Positions 1 to 10,308 are shown, counted from the first letter of the stretch. The stretch: 64,000 bases of DNA from Nemertoderma westbladi (GCA_032718475.1 JAUCBJ010007267.1:1-64000), one strand, 5' to 3'. Translations and numbers: made by a program. The notes: generated by a model not told the origin, from the sequence alone.

Positions 1-92
1 CAAATACTTGTCATAGGCTAAAAAGCGATTTAATATCTAGAAGACATCTTAATTTGGCGGGTTAAACTGCCAAAGGTCTGAAAGCGCGAACA
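1..92 (+). mobile_element. 3' tip of a second BEL-family LTR
   Basis: These bases match the last ~90 bases of the 1160-bp LTRs at 8204-9363 and 30847-32006 with several substitutions and small indels. All three copies end in the same GCGCGAACA, which fixes the LTR 3' border at base 92. The rest of this copy lies left of the window, so a solo LTR cannot be told from a full element. It is more diverged than the two LTRs of the large element are from each other, so it is an older or different subfamily insertion. Confidence 0.85.
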
Positions 93-512
93 CACCCTAT
101 CACACATCGGCAGTTACCCCACCCTATCACACATCGGCAGTTACCCCACCCTATCACACATCGGCAGTTACCCCACCCTATCACACATCGGCAGTTACCC
201 CACCCTATCACACATCGGCAGTTACCCCACCCTATCACACATCGGCAGTTACCCCACCCTATCACACATCGGCAGTTACCCCACCCTATCACACATCGGC
301 AGTTACCCCACCCTATCACACATCGGCAGTTACCCCACCCTATCACACATCGGCAGTTACCCCACCCTATCACACATCGGCAGTTACCCCACCCTATCAC
401 ACATCGGCAGTTACCCCACCCTATCACACATCGGCAGTTACCCCACCCTATCACACATCGGCAGTTACCCCACCCTATCACACATCGGCAGTTATCTCAC
501 CCTATCACACAT
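93..512. repeat. 27-bp minisatellite, about 15 copies
   Basis: A unit of 27 bp containing CGGCAGTTACCCC repeats with almost no variation; only the last copy differs (GTTATCTC). Because 27 is a multiple of three, the minus strand stays open as a 9-residue repeat (IGWGNCRCV), which is a by-product of the period and not evidence of a protein. The array starts directly at the end of the LTR tip. If that LTR is an insertion, the array lies in the last intron of the collagen gene downstream. Confidence 0.95.
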
Positions 513-1103
513 AAAAGAGATAGACAAAGTGAAATCTAAACATATTAAACGGTTACTCCGTCTTCACAGCTCTGAATCATACATTCCTACAATGGCCTTG
601 AAACTTGTCAATCAAAAGACCTTTATAGAGGATATACTTGAACAATACCCACACGCTTTCAACCTTGAAACTGTTACAATACCTAGCTCACAGACAAGAA
701 ATAAATATTAACTTCATAAACCAACAATACACTACAGGACCCGCCTTCTGAAACCCAACCTGGAAAACCGGTGGTCAACAGAACAGATTCCTAGTTACAA
801 ATTTCACTGCGCATAGGTGCCCCACCCCGTTCCACATAATCTCCGATTACAACTGCCGCTGTAAACCATGTTCCATCTCTGGAATCTTAAGGTACCACGC
901 TAAAACAAATATTACGCTATTACGTTACGGTTTACGGAAAAAATATACAGTAAAATTACGTTACGGTATTGAAAAAGCTATTGCGTTACGGTTTACGTTA
1001 CGGAAAAATATTGAGCTACGGCATTCCAGAAAAGATACCGTAACGTAACGTAATAACATCCTTGTTGCCGACTTTGCAAAATCTGTGCCCAACAAAAAGT
1101 TAT
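513..1103. other. Non-coding stretch with TTACGTTACGG motifs
   Basis: No gene is recognised. A 60-codon open frame at 529-711 matches no family known to me and has no splice or start context. At about 902-1060 the motif TTACGTTACGG or close variants occurs several times in direct orientation, and its reverse complement (CCGTAACGTAACGTAA) closes the block near 1040-1056. This gives a small inverted-repeat structure of unknown origin. Confidence 0.6.
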
Positions 1104-1290
1104 AGAATAAAACGGAATATCAAGGTTCGATTATTTCGAGCGGTAGTAGAACCAGCGAACCAGCACTCCTATATGGGAGTCATTGCTGATATCTAACTGC
1201 TGAGGAGAAATCTCCGGATACAAGAATGCTACGCCGGGTTCATTGTGTCAATTCCAATTATATTTCACATCTCAAATCAGACTCTACTCT
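1104..1290 (+). pseudogene. Decayed LINE fragment (RT C-terminal region)
   Basis: Read on the plus strand, this matches the C-terminal RT region of the LINE at 2691-4950 (there on the minus strand). Shared stretches include CTCCTATATGGGAGT-like, AACTGCTGAGGA and AATGCTACGCCGGGTTCATT. It carries many indels and is not translatable. It is an old fragment lying in what should be the last collagen intron. Confidence 0.75.
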
Positions 1291-1459
1291 TCCCTTTACT
1301 TACAGTACTGTATATTATAACACAGTATTTCATTGATAATGGTGTTATTACTTTTCTTACTTAAAATCCCACCTTTCCATTGTGGTTAAATCTGTTGTTG
1401 TTAAACCTGTTCTGTTGTTAAAGCTGTAAATGTTAAATCTTGCATTCATATCTCTCCGA

Positions 1460-1613
1460 AGGTTATGGGTTCGATCCCTGCATGGGCGCCGGGGTTGTTT
1501 TCGTTTCGGGACGAATGCTTTAAAGTGAATACACTACCCAGGACGCATCTCTGCCTTGCTTCCTTATATGGTAGTTAACTGAGTACCAGTTTGCTTTGGG
1601 GGAGTATAGATCT
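1460..1613 (+). mobile_element. Possible tRNA-derived SINE fragment
   Basis: GGGTTCGATCCC at 1467-1478 fits the pol III B box (GGTTCGANNCC), and the following bases resemble a tRNA 3' half leading into a SINE body. No A box is visible 30-60 bases upstream, so the element would be 5'-truncated. No poly-A tail or target duplication was identified. It could be a chance B box. Confidence 0.35.
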
Positions 1614-1632
1614 GGGGGGGGGGGGGGGGGGG
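1614..1632. repeat. Poly-G run (19 G)
   Basis: Uninterrupted G homopolymer about 60 bases upstream of the collagen exon acceptor. It is one of several long G runs in this window, all G on the plus strand. Confidence 0.95.
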
Positions 1633-1692
1633 TAAGACTTTGTTTGTACAGTAATCCCAGTCCGTTACTTTTTTGTCACTTTTTCTTTGCAG

Positions 1693-1974
1693 CACACAGC
1701 GGCTGGTGGTGAGGGGGGCGGACAGAGTTTAAGTTCCCCCGGATCCTGTTTGGAGGTGTTCCGGAGCCGGGCATTTATCGAGTGCCACGGCCGCGGTTCA
1801 TGCAGTTACTTCGCCAGCCATCTATCATTCTGGTTAACTACGACACAAGGAAGCGGGTTTGATGACGATACATCCTCGTGGACTGAACCGGAGACAGAAA
1901 TTCATTCGGAGGAGGAAGCCATTAGAGATGGAGTTAGTCGGTGTGTGGTCTGTCAGAAATACGATACTGTATAA
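1693..1974 (+). CDS. COL4A: Collagen type IV alpha chain, terminal exon (NC1)
   Basis: The encoded segment is the C-terminal end of the NC1 domain of a collagen IV alpha chain, the basement-membrane network collagen; NC1 drives trimer and hexamer assembly. Seen in sequence: HTAAGGEGGGQS, SPGSCLEVF, FIECHGRGSC, FWLTT and a closing SRCVVCQKY, with the cysteines in the spacing known for the second NC1 subdomain. A splice acceptor (TTTTTCTTTGCAG) ends at 1692 and the exon starts in phase 0 with CAC. The frame ends at TAA 1972-1974, a few residues after the last cysteine pair, which is the normal place. Only this exon is in the window; the gene comes from the left. The segment between FWLTT and SRC is acidic. 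Which alpha chain it is cannot be decided from one exon. Confidence 0.92.
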   Translation, partial: HTAAGGEGGGQSLSSPGSCLEVFRSRAFIECHGRGSCSYFASHLSFWLTTTQGSGFDDDTSSWTEPETEIHSEEEAIRDGVSRCVVCQKYDTV

Positions 1975-2690
1975 ACAACAACGTCTCAATAAAATGAATG
2001 TCTTACTAGATAATTAAACTATACTACGTGCTAATTTATAAAGTCTACATAAAATATTATTTATTACTTACAATAAATTGTAAGTAAATTTAACTTGATG
2101 TGGTAAATACTGTATATTTATTTCACTGTCACTGTTTTGTTGTATTATTATATGTAGTTTTATATATTAATATCAGTAATTAATGTAGGAATTATACGTA
2201 ATAATTATATTGAATAATTGTTGATATTATTTATGCGGTAGATCGAGAAAAGGGGAGCCGTCATGTACTTGTCAATAAATAAATTTAATATTGTAAATGT
2301 TACTATTTTGAAATAAAACTTAATGTATTCAAACTTAATTACTAGAATATAACTTCAGTATTCTTATCCTATTTCCCATCCAAATTTAAACGTTTTACAT
2401 TTATTTGGAATTCTTGCATGTCAAGCTTTCCTTGGATGCCAACAAACCAGTGGAATAGTTGAATAATAGCTGACTGTGTAACTCGTTCAATATAACGGGA
2501 GAAACTTTTTGTAAACGTTTGTTGCTAAAGAATAAAAGCGAAAATAAAGTTATGGTTAACCCAGTAAGGAGGAGTGTTTTATAGAATTATAAAGTAGAAA
2601 TGAATAAATTTGTAGAAAGGTTAGAGGGTGTGGGGGGGGGGGGGGGGTGGTGGGGGGCTTGCTGCATTGCAGCTGCATTTTTAATAATGC
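1975..2690. other. AT-rich 3' flank of the collagen gene
   Basis: 3' UTR and intergenic DNA. It is strongly AT-rich with no credible open frame. It ends in a G-rich patch with a 16-G run at 2632-2647, just before the 3' end of the minus-strand LINE. Confidence 0.7.
1988..1993 (+). terminator. Polyadenylation signal AATAAA
   Basis: AATAAA lies 14 bases after the collagen stop codon. A very short 3' UTR would result if used; other AATAAA hexamers occur further on (for example near 2275 and 2312), so the true 3' end is uncertain. Confidence 0.5.
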
Positions 2691-4950
2691 TGTACCGGCT
2701 TGTCGACAAAATTGCGCCGCCACAACTCCCTATCACCCATGACATTTGCTAGATCATGGATCCGCATCTTCAAAGCCAGTGTCCTTTAAGATGCGTCTCA
2801 AGAAAGTCATGGGCTGTCCACCATGCTTATTCACTCCATGAGGCTGCCAAAGCACAAGATTATGCACTGGCTCGCCCTCACGGCGAAAGCAATGTCCTGC
2901 AAAGCGGAGGCGACTTTGTTCTAGTGTCAAGCTTGGGGGAACCAATGAGACACATCCAATGTTATATAGTGTTTGGTTGGAGATGTGTGCATTGTACTTG
3001 ACACAATGAACCCGGCGTAGCATTCTTGTGAATGTGCCATCCAGAGATTTGGTGTCCTCAGCAGTTAGAGCCCAGCATGGACTCCCATAGAGGAGTACTG
3101 GAACTACTGCTGCTCTAAATAATCGGACCTTAACTTTCCGATTAATTCTCTGTGACTTCCAAATCCTGGAAAGCCTATTCAAGGCTGCCCATGCCTTTCC
3201 CTTACGTATTCGAAGGTCCTCACCTGACTTCCGGATCCATGATCCCAGGTAACAGAAGTCGTCCACATGATCAAGCATACCATCCTTTGAGCTTATGCTC
3301 ATCCGGTCAGAGATTTTCTGAGGACTTTCAAAGTTAACTGTCAAAATTTTGGTCTTTTTGGAGTTAATAAAAAGACCAACACTAGAAGCAGCCTGTTCTA
3401 ATGAGCTGAGGAGCCGTTGGGCTCCCTCTACTGATTCTGAGAGTACTCCTAAGTCATCAGCAAAGTCTAGATCAGTTAGGTACTTCTGGAGCCAGTAGGT
3501 GGAGTTACCATCACCCCATCATCATTATGATGATCTAAGGACATACGTAGAACATAGTCAACCACAACTATGAACAAGAATGGCGCAAGTGTGTCTCTTT
3601 GGATGACTCCCCATAATACTTCAAATGGTTCTGTGTCACCATCAACAGTAGACACAAATGTTGTCGAAACATCGTATACTGATTTGATTGCTGCAATAAT
3701 TTCATCAGGAATCCAATATAATGAAGGTATGCTTCACATACGTGAGCGAGAGACTGAATCAAACGCCTTGAAGAAGTCAACAAAGATAACAGCCAGATGT
3801 CTGTCTTTCTTTTTTGATAACTCTTCAATTATGCTTCTAAGTGCCAAAATGGGATCCATGGTCCCACGACCTTTACGGAACACATTCTGATTTCCACGGA
3901 GCAGTTTCTCAATGGGATCCCTGATGCGATTTAATAGAATTCTATTGTATAGCTTTGCAGCAATCGAGATTAATGAGAATCCCCGAAAAGAACCATAGTG
4001 TTAGGTTGCCCTTCTTGGGAACTGGCACCAACTTATTTGTTTTCATTTTTTGTGGGACTCTTGTTGTTCTGTACATGTCTACTATGATGGGATAGATGAG
4101 CTTAAAACACTCAGGTATTTTAAAGACCTCATGGGGCACACCATCTACTCCACTGGCACGATTGGTCGCAATGATCTTTGCAGCAGCCTTCACTTCTGCA
4201 AAGGAGATATCGCCAATGGGAATATCTGGGAGTACAGACTCAGACACTTTTACTTCTATAAAGTTATCAGGCAATACCCTGTCATTATTGAGGGCCAACC
4301 ATTGAGGGGATCGGCTGTTGATTCTGCCTTAACCTTGGTGGTTGGTTGGCTTTTCCGCCCAGTAAGCAAGTTGATCGATTTCCATGCCTGGGATGATTGC
4401 CTGTTGTTGTCAGCATCATTGATGGCATCAACCTGTTGGTTTATTAGCTCCTGCAGATTAACAGAGTACTGCCTGTTCAGGGACCTAGATGCAGCCTTAA
4501 CTGCATTCTTGGCCGCTGTAGTCTGTTTGAGTCGGGACTCTTTCTGCGCCTTATAGAGGTCATTTCGGCACTTCTGAATTTTGTGGTCAGTCCAGGGGGC
4601 CCTTTTCCTGTTTCGAGGGTGTACATGAACTGTTTCTGCAGCTGCTAACTTAACTGCGTCTGTGAAGGCAGTATAGCCCGTGCAGTGATCTACCGCATCA
4701 GAGGCAAGAACCTCATACCTGTTGCTCAGCTGTAGTGTGAAGCTGGATCTCACACTTGGCTGTTGCAAGAGAGAGGACCAGTCATGCCGCAGCAAGGCAG
4801 ATTTCGTTGTTAGCACGCAGACTAAGTGTTACCTTGGCCACAATAAGCGGTCATCACTGGAGAAGGGTCGAAGTGTAAATGCATTACAGTCTTGTATAGA
4901 GCTCCTGTATTTCCTACGAAGCAGAATATGGTCTATCGGCGGTGGGGGTT
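2691..4950 (-). pseudogene. 5'-truncated LINE (non-LTR retrotransposon)
   Basis: On the minus strand, from 4950 down, this reads through the linker before the RT (4816-4256), the RT fingers (4298-3942, with NRASGVDGVPHEVFK and LVPVPKKGN), the palm (about 3900-3530, with FVDFF-like and TLAPFLF) and the RT C-terminal domain (3344-2754, with CYLGSWIRKSGEDL and RRVHCVKYN). It ends in a shifted frame with a stop at 2691. Several frameshifts and stops show it is dead. The endonuclease is missing, so it is 5'-truncated, as usual for LINEs. It is the same family as the three copies at 45501-61746 and keeps about 220 bp (near 4195-4417) that those copies lack. The clade is probably RTE-like, but this is not certain. 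Confidence 0.88.
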
Positions 4951-5463
4951 AATAAACTGTTATTTGATTGGTCGGTGAAATCAGAGTAGGGCTGACAGAA
5001 ACTGACGGATTCTTCGAGAATTTCGCAAACGTCGGTTAATTTTTTGTTATGTAAAATGGGCACTCCTTAAGCAAAATGGTCCCTACTTCGCCCTGTCGAC
5101 ACCCGCAGCCATTTTTTCACCAGTCCTTTTTTAGTGTTTTTTTTGGTATTGGTCAATGTTCTTTATTGGTATAATTACAGTACATCATCATTGTAATTAA
5201 ACTAAATCTACTTACTACGGTATCTTTTATTTTTCTTGCATATATTATTCCTGGTCATGGTTATAACTGTACCGGTACCATATCTACTATTATATTGCTT
5301 ACTCGTACTCGATGACTAACACTACTGTAGTAGCTTAATTACTGTAATATCTGATTACAGATTTGGAATAATAATGGTAACCTCAACTTTTTAAGTTAGC
5401 AATATTCCATTCTCATTGACTCTGTGTTATACAGGATTAACGTGATTGGTTGCTGCTTAGTAG
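4951..5463. other. AT-rich non-coding DNA with a small hairpin
   Basis: No gene seen. At about 5441-5492 GTGATTGGTTG and CCAACCAACCAC form imperfect inverted arms around a TAGTAGCAG-containing loop, just upstream of the Thr-rich open frame. Confidence 0.5.
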
Positions 5464-6414
5464 CAGCTTTCTCCAACCAACCACATCACTTGTTTTTATA
5501 CACCAACACCTAACACAACTAACCTGGATACTAACACACCCGATCTGGATCTAACCACCCCTACCAACCCGAGCTCAACAACCACTGATCCCAACACTAC
5601 TAACAAGACCAGATATAATCCTAGTATAACTGACCTAAAATCTATCAAAAACACCCCTGAAACTCACAGAACTACCATAACTACCCATGTAACTAATACA
5701 ACCACCCCTGAAACTAACATAACTACCCCCAAAACTACCATAACTACCCACGAAACTAACATAACTACTCCTGATATTAACATAACTACCCCTGCAACTA
5801 ACATAACTACCCCTAAAACTAACATAACTACCCCTGAAACTACCATAAGTACCCACGAAACTAACATAACTACCCCTGAAACTAACGAAACTAACATAAC
5901 TACCCCTGAAACTAACATAACTACCCCTGGAACTAACATAATTACCCCTGGAACTAACAGAACTACCCCTGGAACTAACATAACTACCCCTGAAACTACC
6001 ATAAGTACCCATGAAACTAACATAACTACCCCTGAAACTAACATAACTACCCCTGAAACTACCATAAGTACCCATGAAACTAACATAACTACCCATGATA
6101 CTAACGAAACTAACATAACTACCCCTGAAACTACCATAATTACCCATGGTACTAACATAAATACCCCTGAAACTAACAAAACTAACATAACTACCCCTGG
6201 AACTAATATAACTACCCCGGAACCTACCCCTCCCACCCCAGTCTGTAATAATATAACTACCTCAGTAACTTATAAAACTAAACTAGCACCAAACACTACA
6301 CCTAACCCCGTTTTCTCAGATCCAATAATAACGACCCCAATATCTACCTTACACCTCCTGATTCCAACATCAATATTCCAGAAACTATCCTATCTATCTC
6401 AGATCCTAATATAA
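5464..6414 (+). repeat. Thr-rich (NITTPET)n open frame, 21-bp minisatellite
   Basis: From the stop at 5461-5463 the plus strand is open to TAA 6412-6414. The core (about 5640-6240) is a 21-bp repeat encoding NITTPET with variants TTISTHET, TPGT and TPET-NET; unit lengths vary by multiples of three, so the frame is kept. The composition resembles mucin-like Thr/Pro/Ser linkers. Near 6311-6414 this frame overlaps the frame of the Penelope-like protein, and both carry SDPNI/ITT-like residues, which suggests one frame later split by a one-base indel near 6350. There is no ATG near its start. The minus strand is also open in two frames because of the period; those readings are dismissed. Confidence 0.6.
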
Positions 6415-7556
6415 CCATAACTAACGAAACAACCTCAACCTCGGATCCAAACATAACCCCCCCCCCAGACGATAATACAACTTACCCTATTCCATTCTAC
6501 AAACGGTTTGTTGACGACAGCTATGGTATAGTACAACGTATATTAAGTGAACAGGACATTCACAACATACAGAAAATCACTAACTCCTCTTGTAACGACT
6601 TATTCCAAAACTCTGATATACAATTCACCATTGAATACTCCCACACATCACTCCCATTCCTTGACGTCTTGACACAGATTAACAACGAAACACTAACAAC
6701 TACATTATACAAAAAACCAACTAGCAATAAACTCCCGATTCACTACAATAGCTTCCATGATAAGAAATTACTACTATCCGTAATTCGTAGCCAACTCCTA
6801 CGCATCCACCGCAGATGTAGCGAGTCTAACGACTATACCAAACTCAGAGACGAATTCCTTGGGCTTGGCGAATGTCTACTCAGGCAGTACCCCCAGAACC
6901 TCCTTAACAAACTTAGACATTGGACTCCCCAAACTAGACCTAAAGACACTAACTCGAAACCCACATTTTACCTATCCACTAACCAACAGATGAAGGGCAT
7001 ATTCCAAAATACTGTACGTAGATACTCCAAAAACTACGATCTTGACATCAACATTAATGTAGTCACGAAGAACCCCACATCGCTAGGACAAATACTAACC
7101 AAAAATAAAACTCAATCGCAAACACACACAAATAACACCACTAATGAGCCATGTAACTCTAGCCGCTGCCTTACATGCAAAACTATCACTAACATACAAC
7201 AGACACCATGGGGTGAAAAGATAAAAAGACACTATACATGTAAGTCCCACACTGTATGTTACTTGGCCTGGTGCCACTGCCACCCTACTCTATACTACAT
7301 AGGCCAAACGAGACAGAAACTTCACGAACGCTTTAATGGACACCGCAACAACATACGACACTACCCCTCACGAGCCAATGACGGAAAATCACACGAAGAC
7401 ATACTCCTAGCTAGGCACATATACGGTTGTGGTTTAGAAAATCTACGCACCGCAACCATAAAACAATTCACAAACATACCCGAACTACTAGCGACGGAAG
7501 CTAACCTAATCTATACATACAACCCCCCACTTAACGTAGCAAGACCAGCAATCTAA
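6312..7556 (+). pseudogene. Penelope-like element: RT C-terminus plus GIY-YIG endonuclease
   Basis: Penelope-like elements code for an RT fused to a GIY-YIG endonuclease. Here the frame shows the RT catalytic motif FYKRFVDDSYGIV (about 6495-6533), then SLPFLDVL and TLYKKPTSNKLPIHYNSFH, as in the RT palm/thumb of this class. A Cys cluster follows (CNSSRCLTC, about 7156-7182; CYLAWCHCHP), then the GIY-YIG core LYYIGQTRQKLHERFNGHR at about 7288-7344, ending NPPLNVARPAI before TAA 7554-7556. The N-terminal RT fingers are absent; a Thr-rich repeat lies there instead, linked through a probable one-base frameshift near 6350. The 5' half is therefore lost, replaced or expanded by repeats. The downstream half is intact. 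Confidence 0.85.
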
Positions 7557-8203
7557 ACCCAATGTTTTATATAATACATTCTATATCTTACACAACTACA
7601 GTGCCCTCTATAGCGAATTTCAGGGGTTTTTATGTGCTTTTCCCCTACCTTCCTTTTTGTTTTTGTCTTGGTTTTTTCTGTTTCTTGTGATTTCTTACTC
7701 TGTAAAAATTACAGCTATCATTATGTTGCATTCTACCTAACCATGCGCTTTAAGTAGATACCTCATAATCCTATGTAACCTACATAATCCAATTATACCA
7801 TTCAGTATGTAGACACATGACCACTCCTGGGATTTCCCTATCAACTTCTCCCAACCTTATAACCCAACCTGCAACCCTATATTTGTACTCTAGATTGACA
7901 GCTTATAACTAACTCGGTGTATTTTCCCTCTCACAATTACCTTACGTTATACAGTACATACATACACGTTAACCTTTTTGGGATTCACCTATCAGGTATT
8001 CATTCCCCTTTAAAACTTATATATACTGTATATATATAGACCCCCACCTTTTCCTGTTAGTTGCCAGTACATAGTCTGATGCAGACCGGTAGGTCGAAAA
8101 CGTTTACTATTGTATCTTTATCTAATATAATATAACCAGCTAAAGACCCTCAATACTTTATTTTTTCTATCATCTTTACATTATACAAATGGAATAATGT
8201 TAA
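7557..8203. other. Penelope-like element 3' region
   Basis: Non-coding DNA between the GIY-YIG stop and the BEL 5' LTR. It is AT-rich with a TATATA stretch near 8020-8037. The BEL element inserted just after this region; whether the Penelope tail continues past 32006 could not be shown. Confidence 0.5.
8076..8103 (+). ncRNA. Hammerhead-ribozyme-like core (degenerate)
   Basis: CTGATG, then a stem GACC-GGTA-GGTC, then GAAA, followed by ACG. This is the order of the conserved hammerhead core (CUGAUGA, stem II, GAAA). Penelope-like elements are known to carry hammerhead motifs. Two extra bases (CA) stand between CTGATG and stem II where one A is expected, and I could not pair a convincing stem I. 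It is either a degenerate copy or a look-alike hairpin. Confidence 0.35.
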
Positions 8204-9363
8204 TGTAAAAGCTTTTGTGGGATAACTGATTCGTTTGCCTTGCTAACCAGTTCCCCCCAGTCGCTAGAATACTCTAAAAAGGGATCTATAACTCGAATAG
8301 CGCAAGCTACCGGCTGATTGGCTGATTCGCTGTGCGAAGGGATCTGGGCTACGTTTGATTGTCCAACCAGCTTGGGAAAGTATCTGCCAATAGAATTTGA
8401 GTTGATTTTGATTTCGACCTATCACAGATCTACTGAACTGAATTTTCCTATCTTTATGCTCTTTCTCTGTGTTGGGTGGAAGCCTTTGTAAATAAGGTTA
8501 TTCTTATCAGTTTTCAGTGTTGTTGGTCTTTCTTTCCTGAGCCAGGAGAGAACGGCTTGTAAATATTTTGTGCTTTTCTGTTTTAGTCTAACACTAGTAG
8601 GCTTAATTATAAAGGGCATATATCCGTTATCATAACATAACAAACTGGTTACCAAACTTAACGCACACTGAATCACTGTGCATACTTTTGTATTGTTATA
8701 CTGCTATTTACTGTCAGTTCTTCATAATATGGTTGATGAATTATTATATTTGGAATAACGATAAATAACCCCGAAACCCAATATTCTTGATATACCGAAG
8801 GTAAGAGAGAAAGGTTACATATAACGATTGTGACTTATGTTAAAGTGGTTTGAAGTGAATCTAATGTTATTTGATAGACCCTACATGAGTCAGTCCGTGT
8901 TCCTTTTATATATAACTAAAATCAGTGAAGATCGGCAGATCAGTGTGCAGTATTGTGCAGCATTGTGTATGGGTGAACCTGATAACGAAGCATTTCCTAA
9001 AGAATGCGCCATATATGTGAATTATAACTAAGCCATATCGTTGTGAGTAGTTTAAGTCATAACTCTGTTTGTATAAATAGAGCGCCACGTCCTAAAGGAA
9101 CTGTTAATATTCCCCGAAGGTGAATAATATTGTCAGAGATTATATAATACTGTCAGTCGAATAATACATTAGGCTTACATAGCAATAAGATTAAGCCGTC
9201 GAACCCAATCTCCCGGGTATATCCAGCGGGTGAATGATCGCGCACAGATTGGTTTCGACTAGTGTAGTGAATTAAATACTTGTCATAGACTAAAAGTGAT
9301 TTATTATCTAGAAGACATCATAATTTGGCGGGTTAAACTGCCAAAGGTCTGAAAGCGCGAACA
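8204..9363 (+). repeat. 5' LTR of the BEL element
   Basis: Begins TGTAAAAGC and ends GCGCGAACA, giving TG...CA ends. It pairs with 30847-32006 at a constant offset of 22643 with no indel. Short open frames inside it on both strands are duplicated in the 3' LTR and look like chance. Confidence 0.95.
9072..9079 (+). promoter_or_regulatory. LTR TATA box (TATAAATA)
   Basis: TATAAATAG in a GTTTGTATAAATAGAGCG context is a good TATA box. Transcription would start about 30 bases downstream, near 9105, leaving about 260 bases of R-U5. The same box is at 31715-31722 in the 3' LTR. Confidence 0.55.
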
Positions 9364-9404
9364 ATAACGGATATAGCTTCTTTATTGCAGTAAGCAATAA
9401 AGTT

Positions 9405-9565
9405 GAAAGTACCGGTCAACCGGTAAACCTGAACGGTCCATCTGTAGGTCAGTAGGCCCAACTGCCAGAACCGGTACTGCCGTAGGCCCGTAGGTCCAAC
9501 TGCCAGAACCGGTACTTCTGTAGGTCCGTAGGCCTAACTGTCCTAACCGGTACTTCCCGTATAAG
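9405..9565 (+). repeat. Threefold leader repeat (GTAGGTCC...AACCGGTACT)
   Basis: Three diverged units of about 50-55 bp, each with GTAGG(T/C)C(C/A)GTAGG, CCAACTG-CC-AGAACCGGTACT or a variant of it. It lies right after the LTR, where structured RNA elements of retrotransposons usually sit. Confidence 0.7.
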
Positions 9566-9732
9566 TACAGCAGTATTATTCGATTTGATTATATATGCCG
9601 GTAGGTCTTAATAATTAATCGGGGACACCTGGTTTTTATTGGGATTTTACTTAGGCCTATTTCTGTCAGTTTTATTTATTTGTAGGCCAGTATTGAGCAG
9701 AAGGCGTGTAAGCCTGATCAGATTGTGCAGAC

Positions 9733-10308
9733 AATTTGTAGGTTGAACTGTTGTCTGATTGCTGTTAGGTCTGAACGGATTGCAGTGTGTGTAGATCACC
9801 TGTCCGATAAAGAACGGTTAGGAAGTAGGGGCAGCGAATGCTGTAAGGTAAACCCCCAACTAAAGAATAAGTCGTACTACTGGGTTAGAACGCATACTAC
9901 CTAATCATTTCGGAGTCTGCATGTCCTGTAGTTTATTTAGGCTTGAGAGTAGTCTGCCATCGTTTAGTCTGTACTTTGTTTGTGTAAGTCTGTACGGGTA
10001 GCGTATAATATTTATTTAGATAATTTGTAGGCTGGATAGTTGTCTGGCTGTTATTAGGTCTGAACGGATTGCAGCGTGTGTAGATCACTTGTCCGATAAA
10101 GAACGGTTAGGAAGTAGGGGCAGCGAATGCTGTAAGGTAAACCCCCAACTAAAGAATAAGTCATACTACTGGGTTAGAACGCATACTACCTAATTATTTC
10201 GGAGTCTGCATATACCGTAGTTTGTTTAGGCTTGATAGTAGTCTGTCAGTGTTCGGTCTGCATTTTGTTTGAGTAGTTTGTACGCGTAGCGTAATATTTA
10301 TTATTCAG
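9733..10308 (+). repeat. 289-bp tandem duplication in the leader
   Basis: 9733-10021 and 10022-10308 are two copies. The middle (from CTGAACGGATTGCAG through AGAACGCATACTACCTAAT) is nearly identical, while the edges are clearly diverged. Unequal conservation suggests that the central ~150 bases are under constraint or that the two copies exchange sequence. Confidence 0.85.

Noticed and set aside
62-481. 139-codon minus-strand frame of a Cys/Trp-rich 9-residue repeat
   Set aside because: It exists only because the minisatellite period is 27 bp; no start context, signal peptide or flanking coding sequence.
93-512. Possible CRISPR array
   Set aside because: Units are contiguous with no unique spacers, and the DNA is clearly animal.
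529-711. 60-codon open frame
   Set aside because: No recognised family, no splice signals, length compatible with chance.
1467-1478. tRNA gene suggested by the B box
   Set aside because: No A box, no cloverleaf arms upstream; at most a SINE remnant.
3570-3890. Plus-strand frame over the LINE (also present reversed in the three right-hand copies)
   Set aside because: It is the antisense shadow of the RT palm, conserved only because the LINE is.
5635-6236. Two long minus-strand frames (Ser/Gly/Tyr-rich and Val-rich)
   Set aside because: Both are by-products of the 21-bp repeat; the plus frame links to the RT and is the better reading.
8422-9088. Short frames inside the BEL LTR, repeated at 31065-31731
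   Set aside because: They are short, on both strands and overlap the TATA region; duplicated only because the LTR is.
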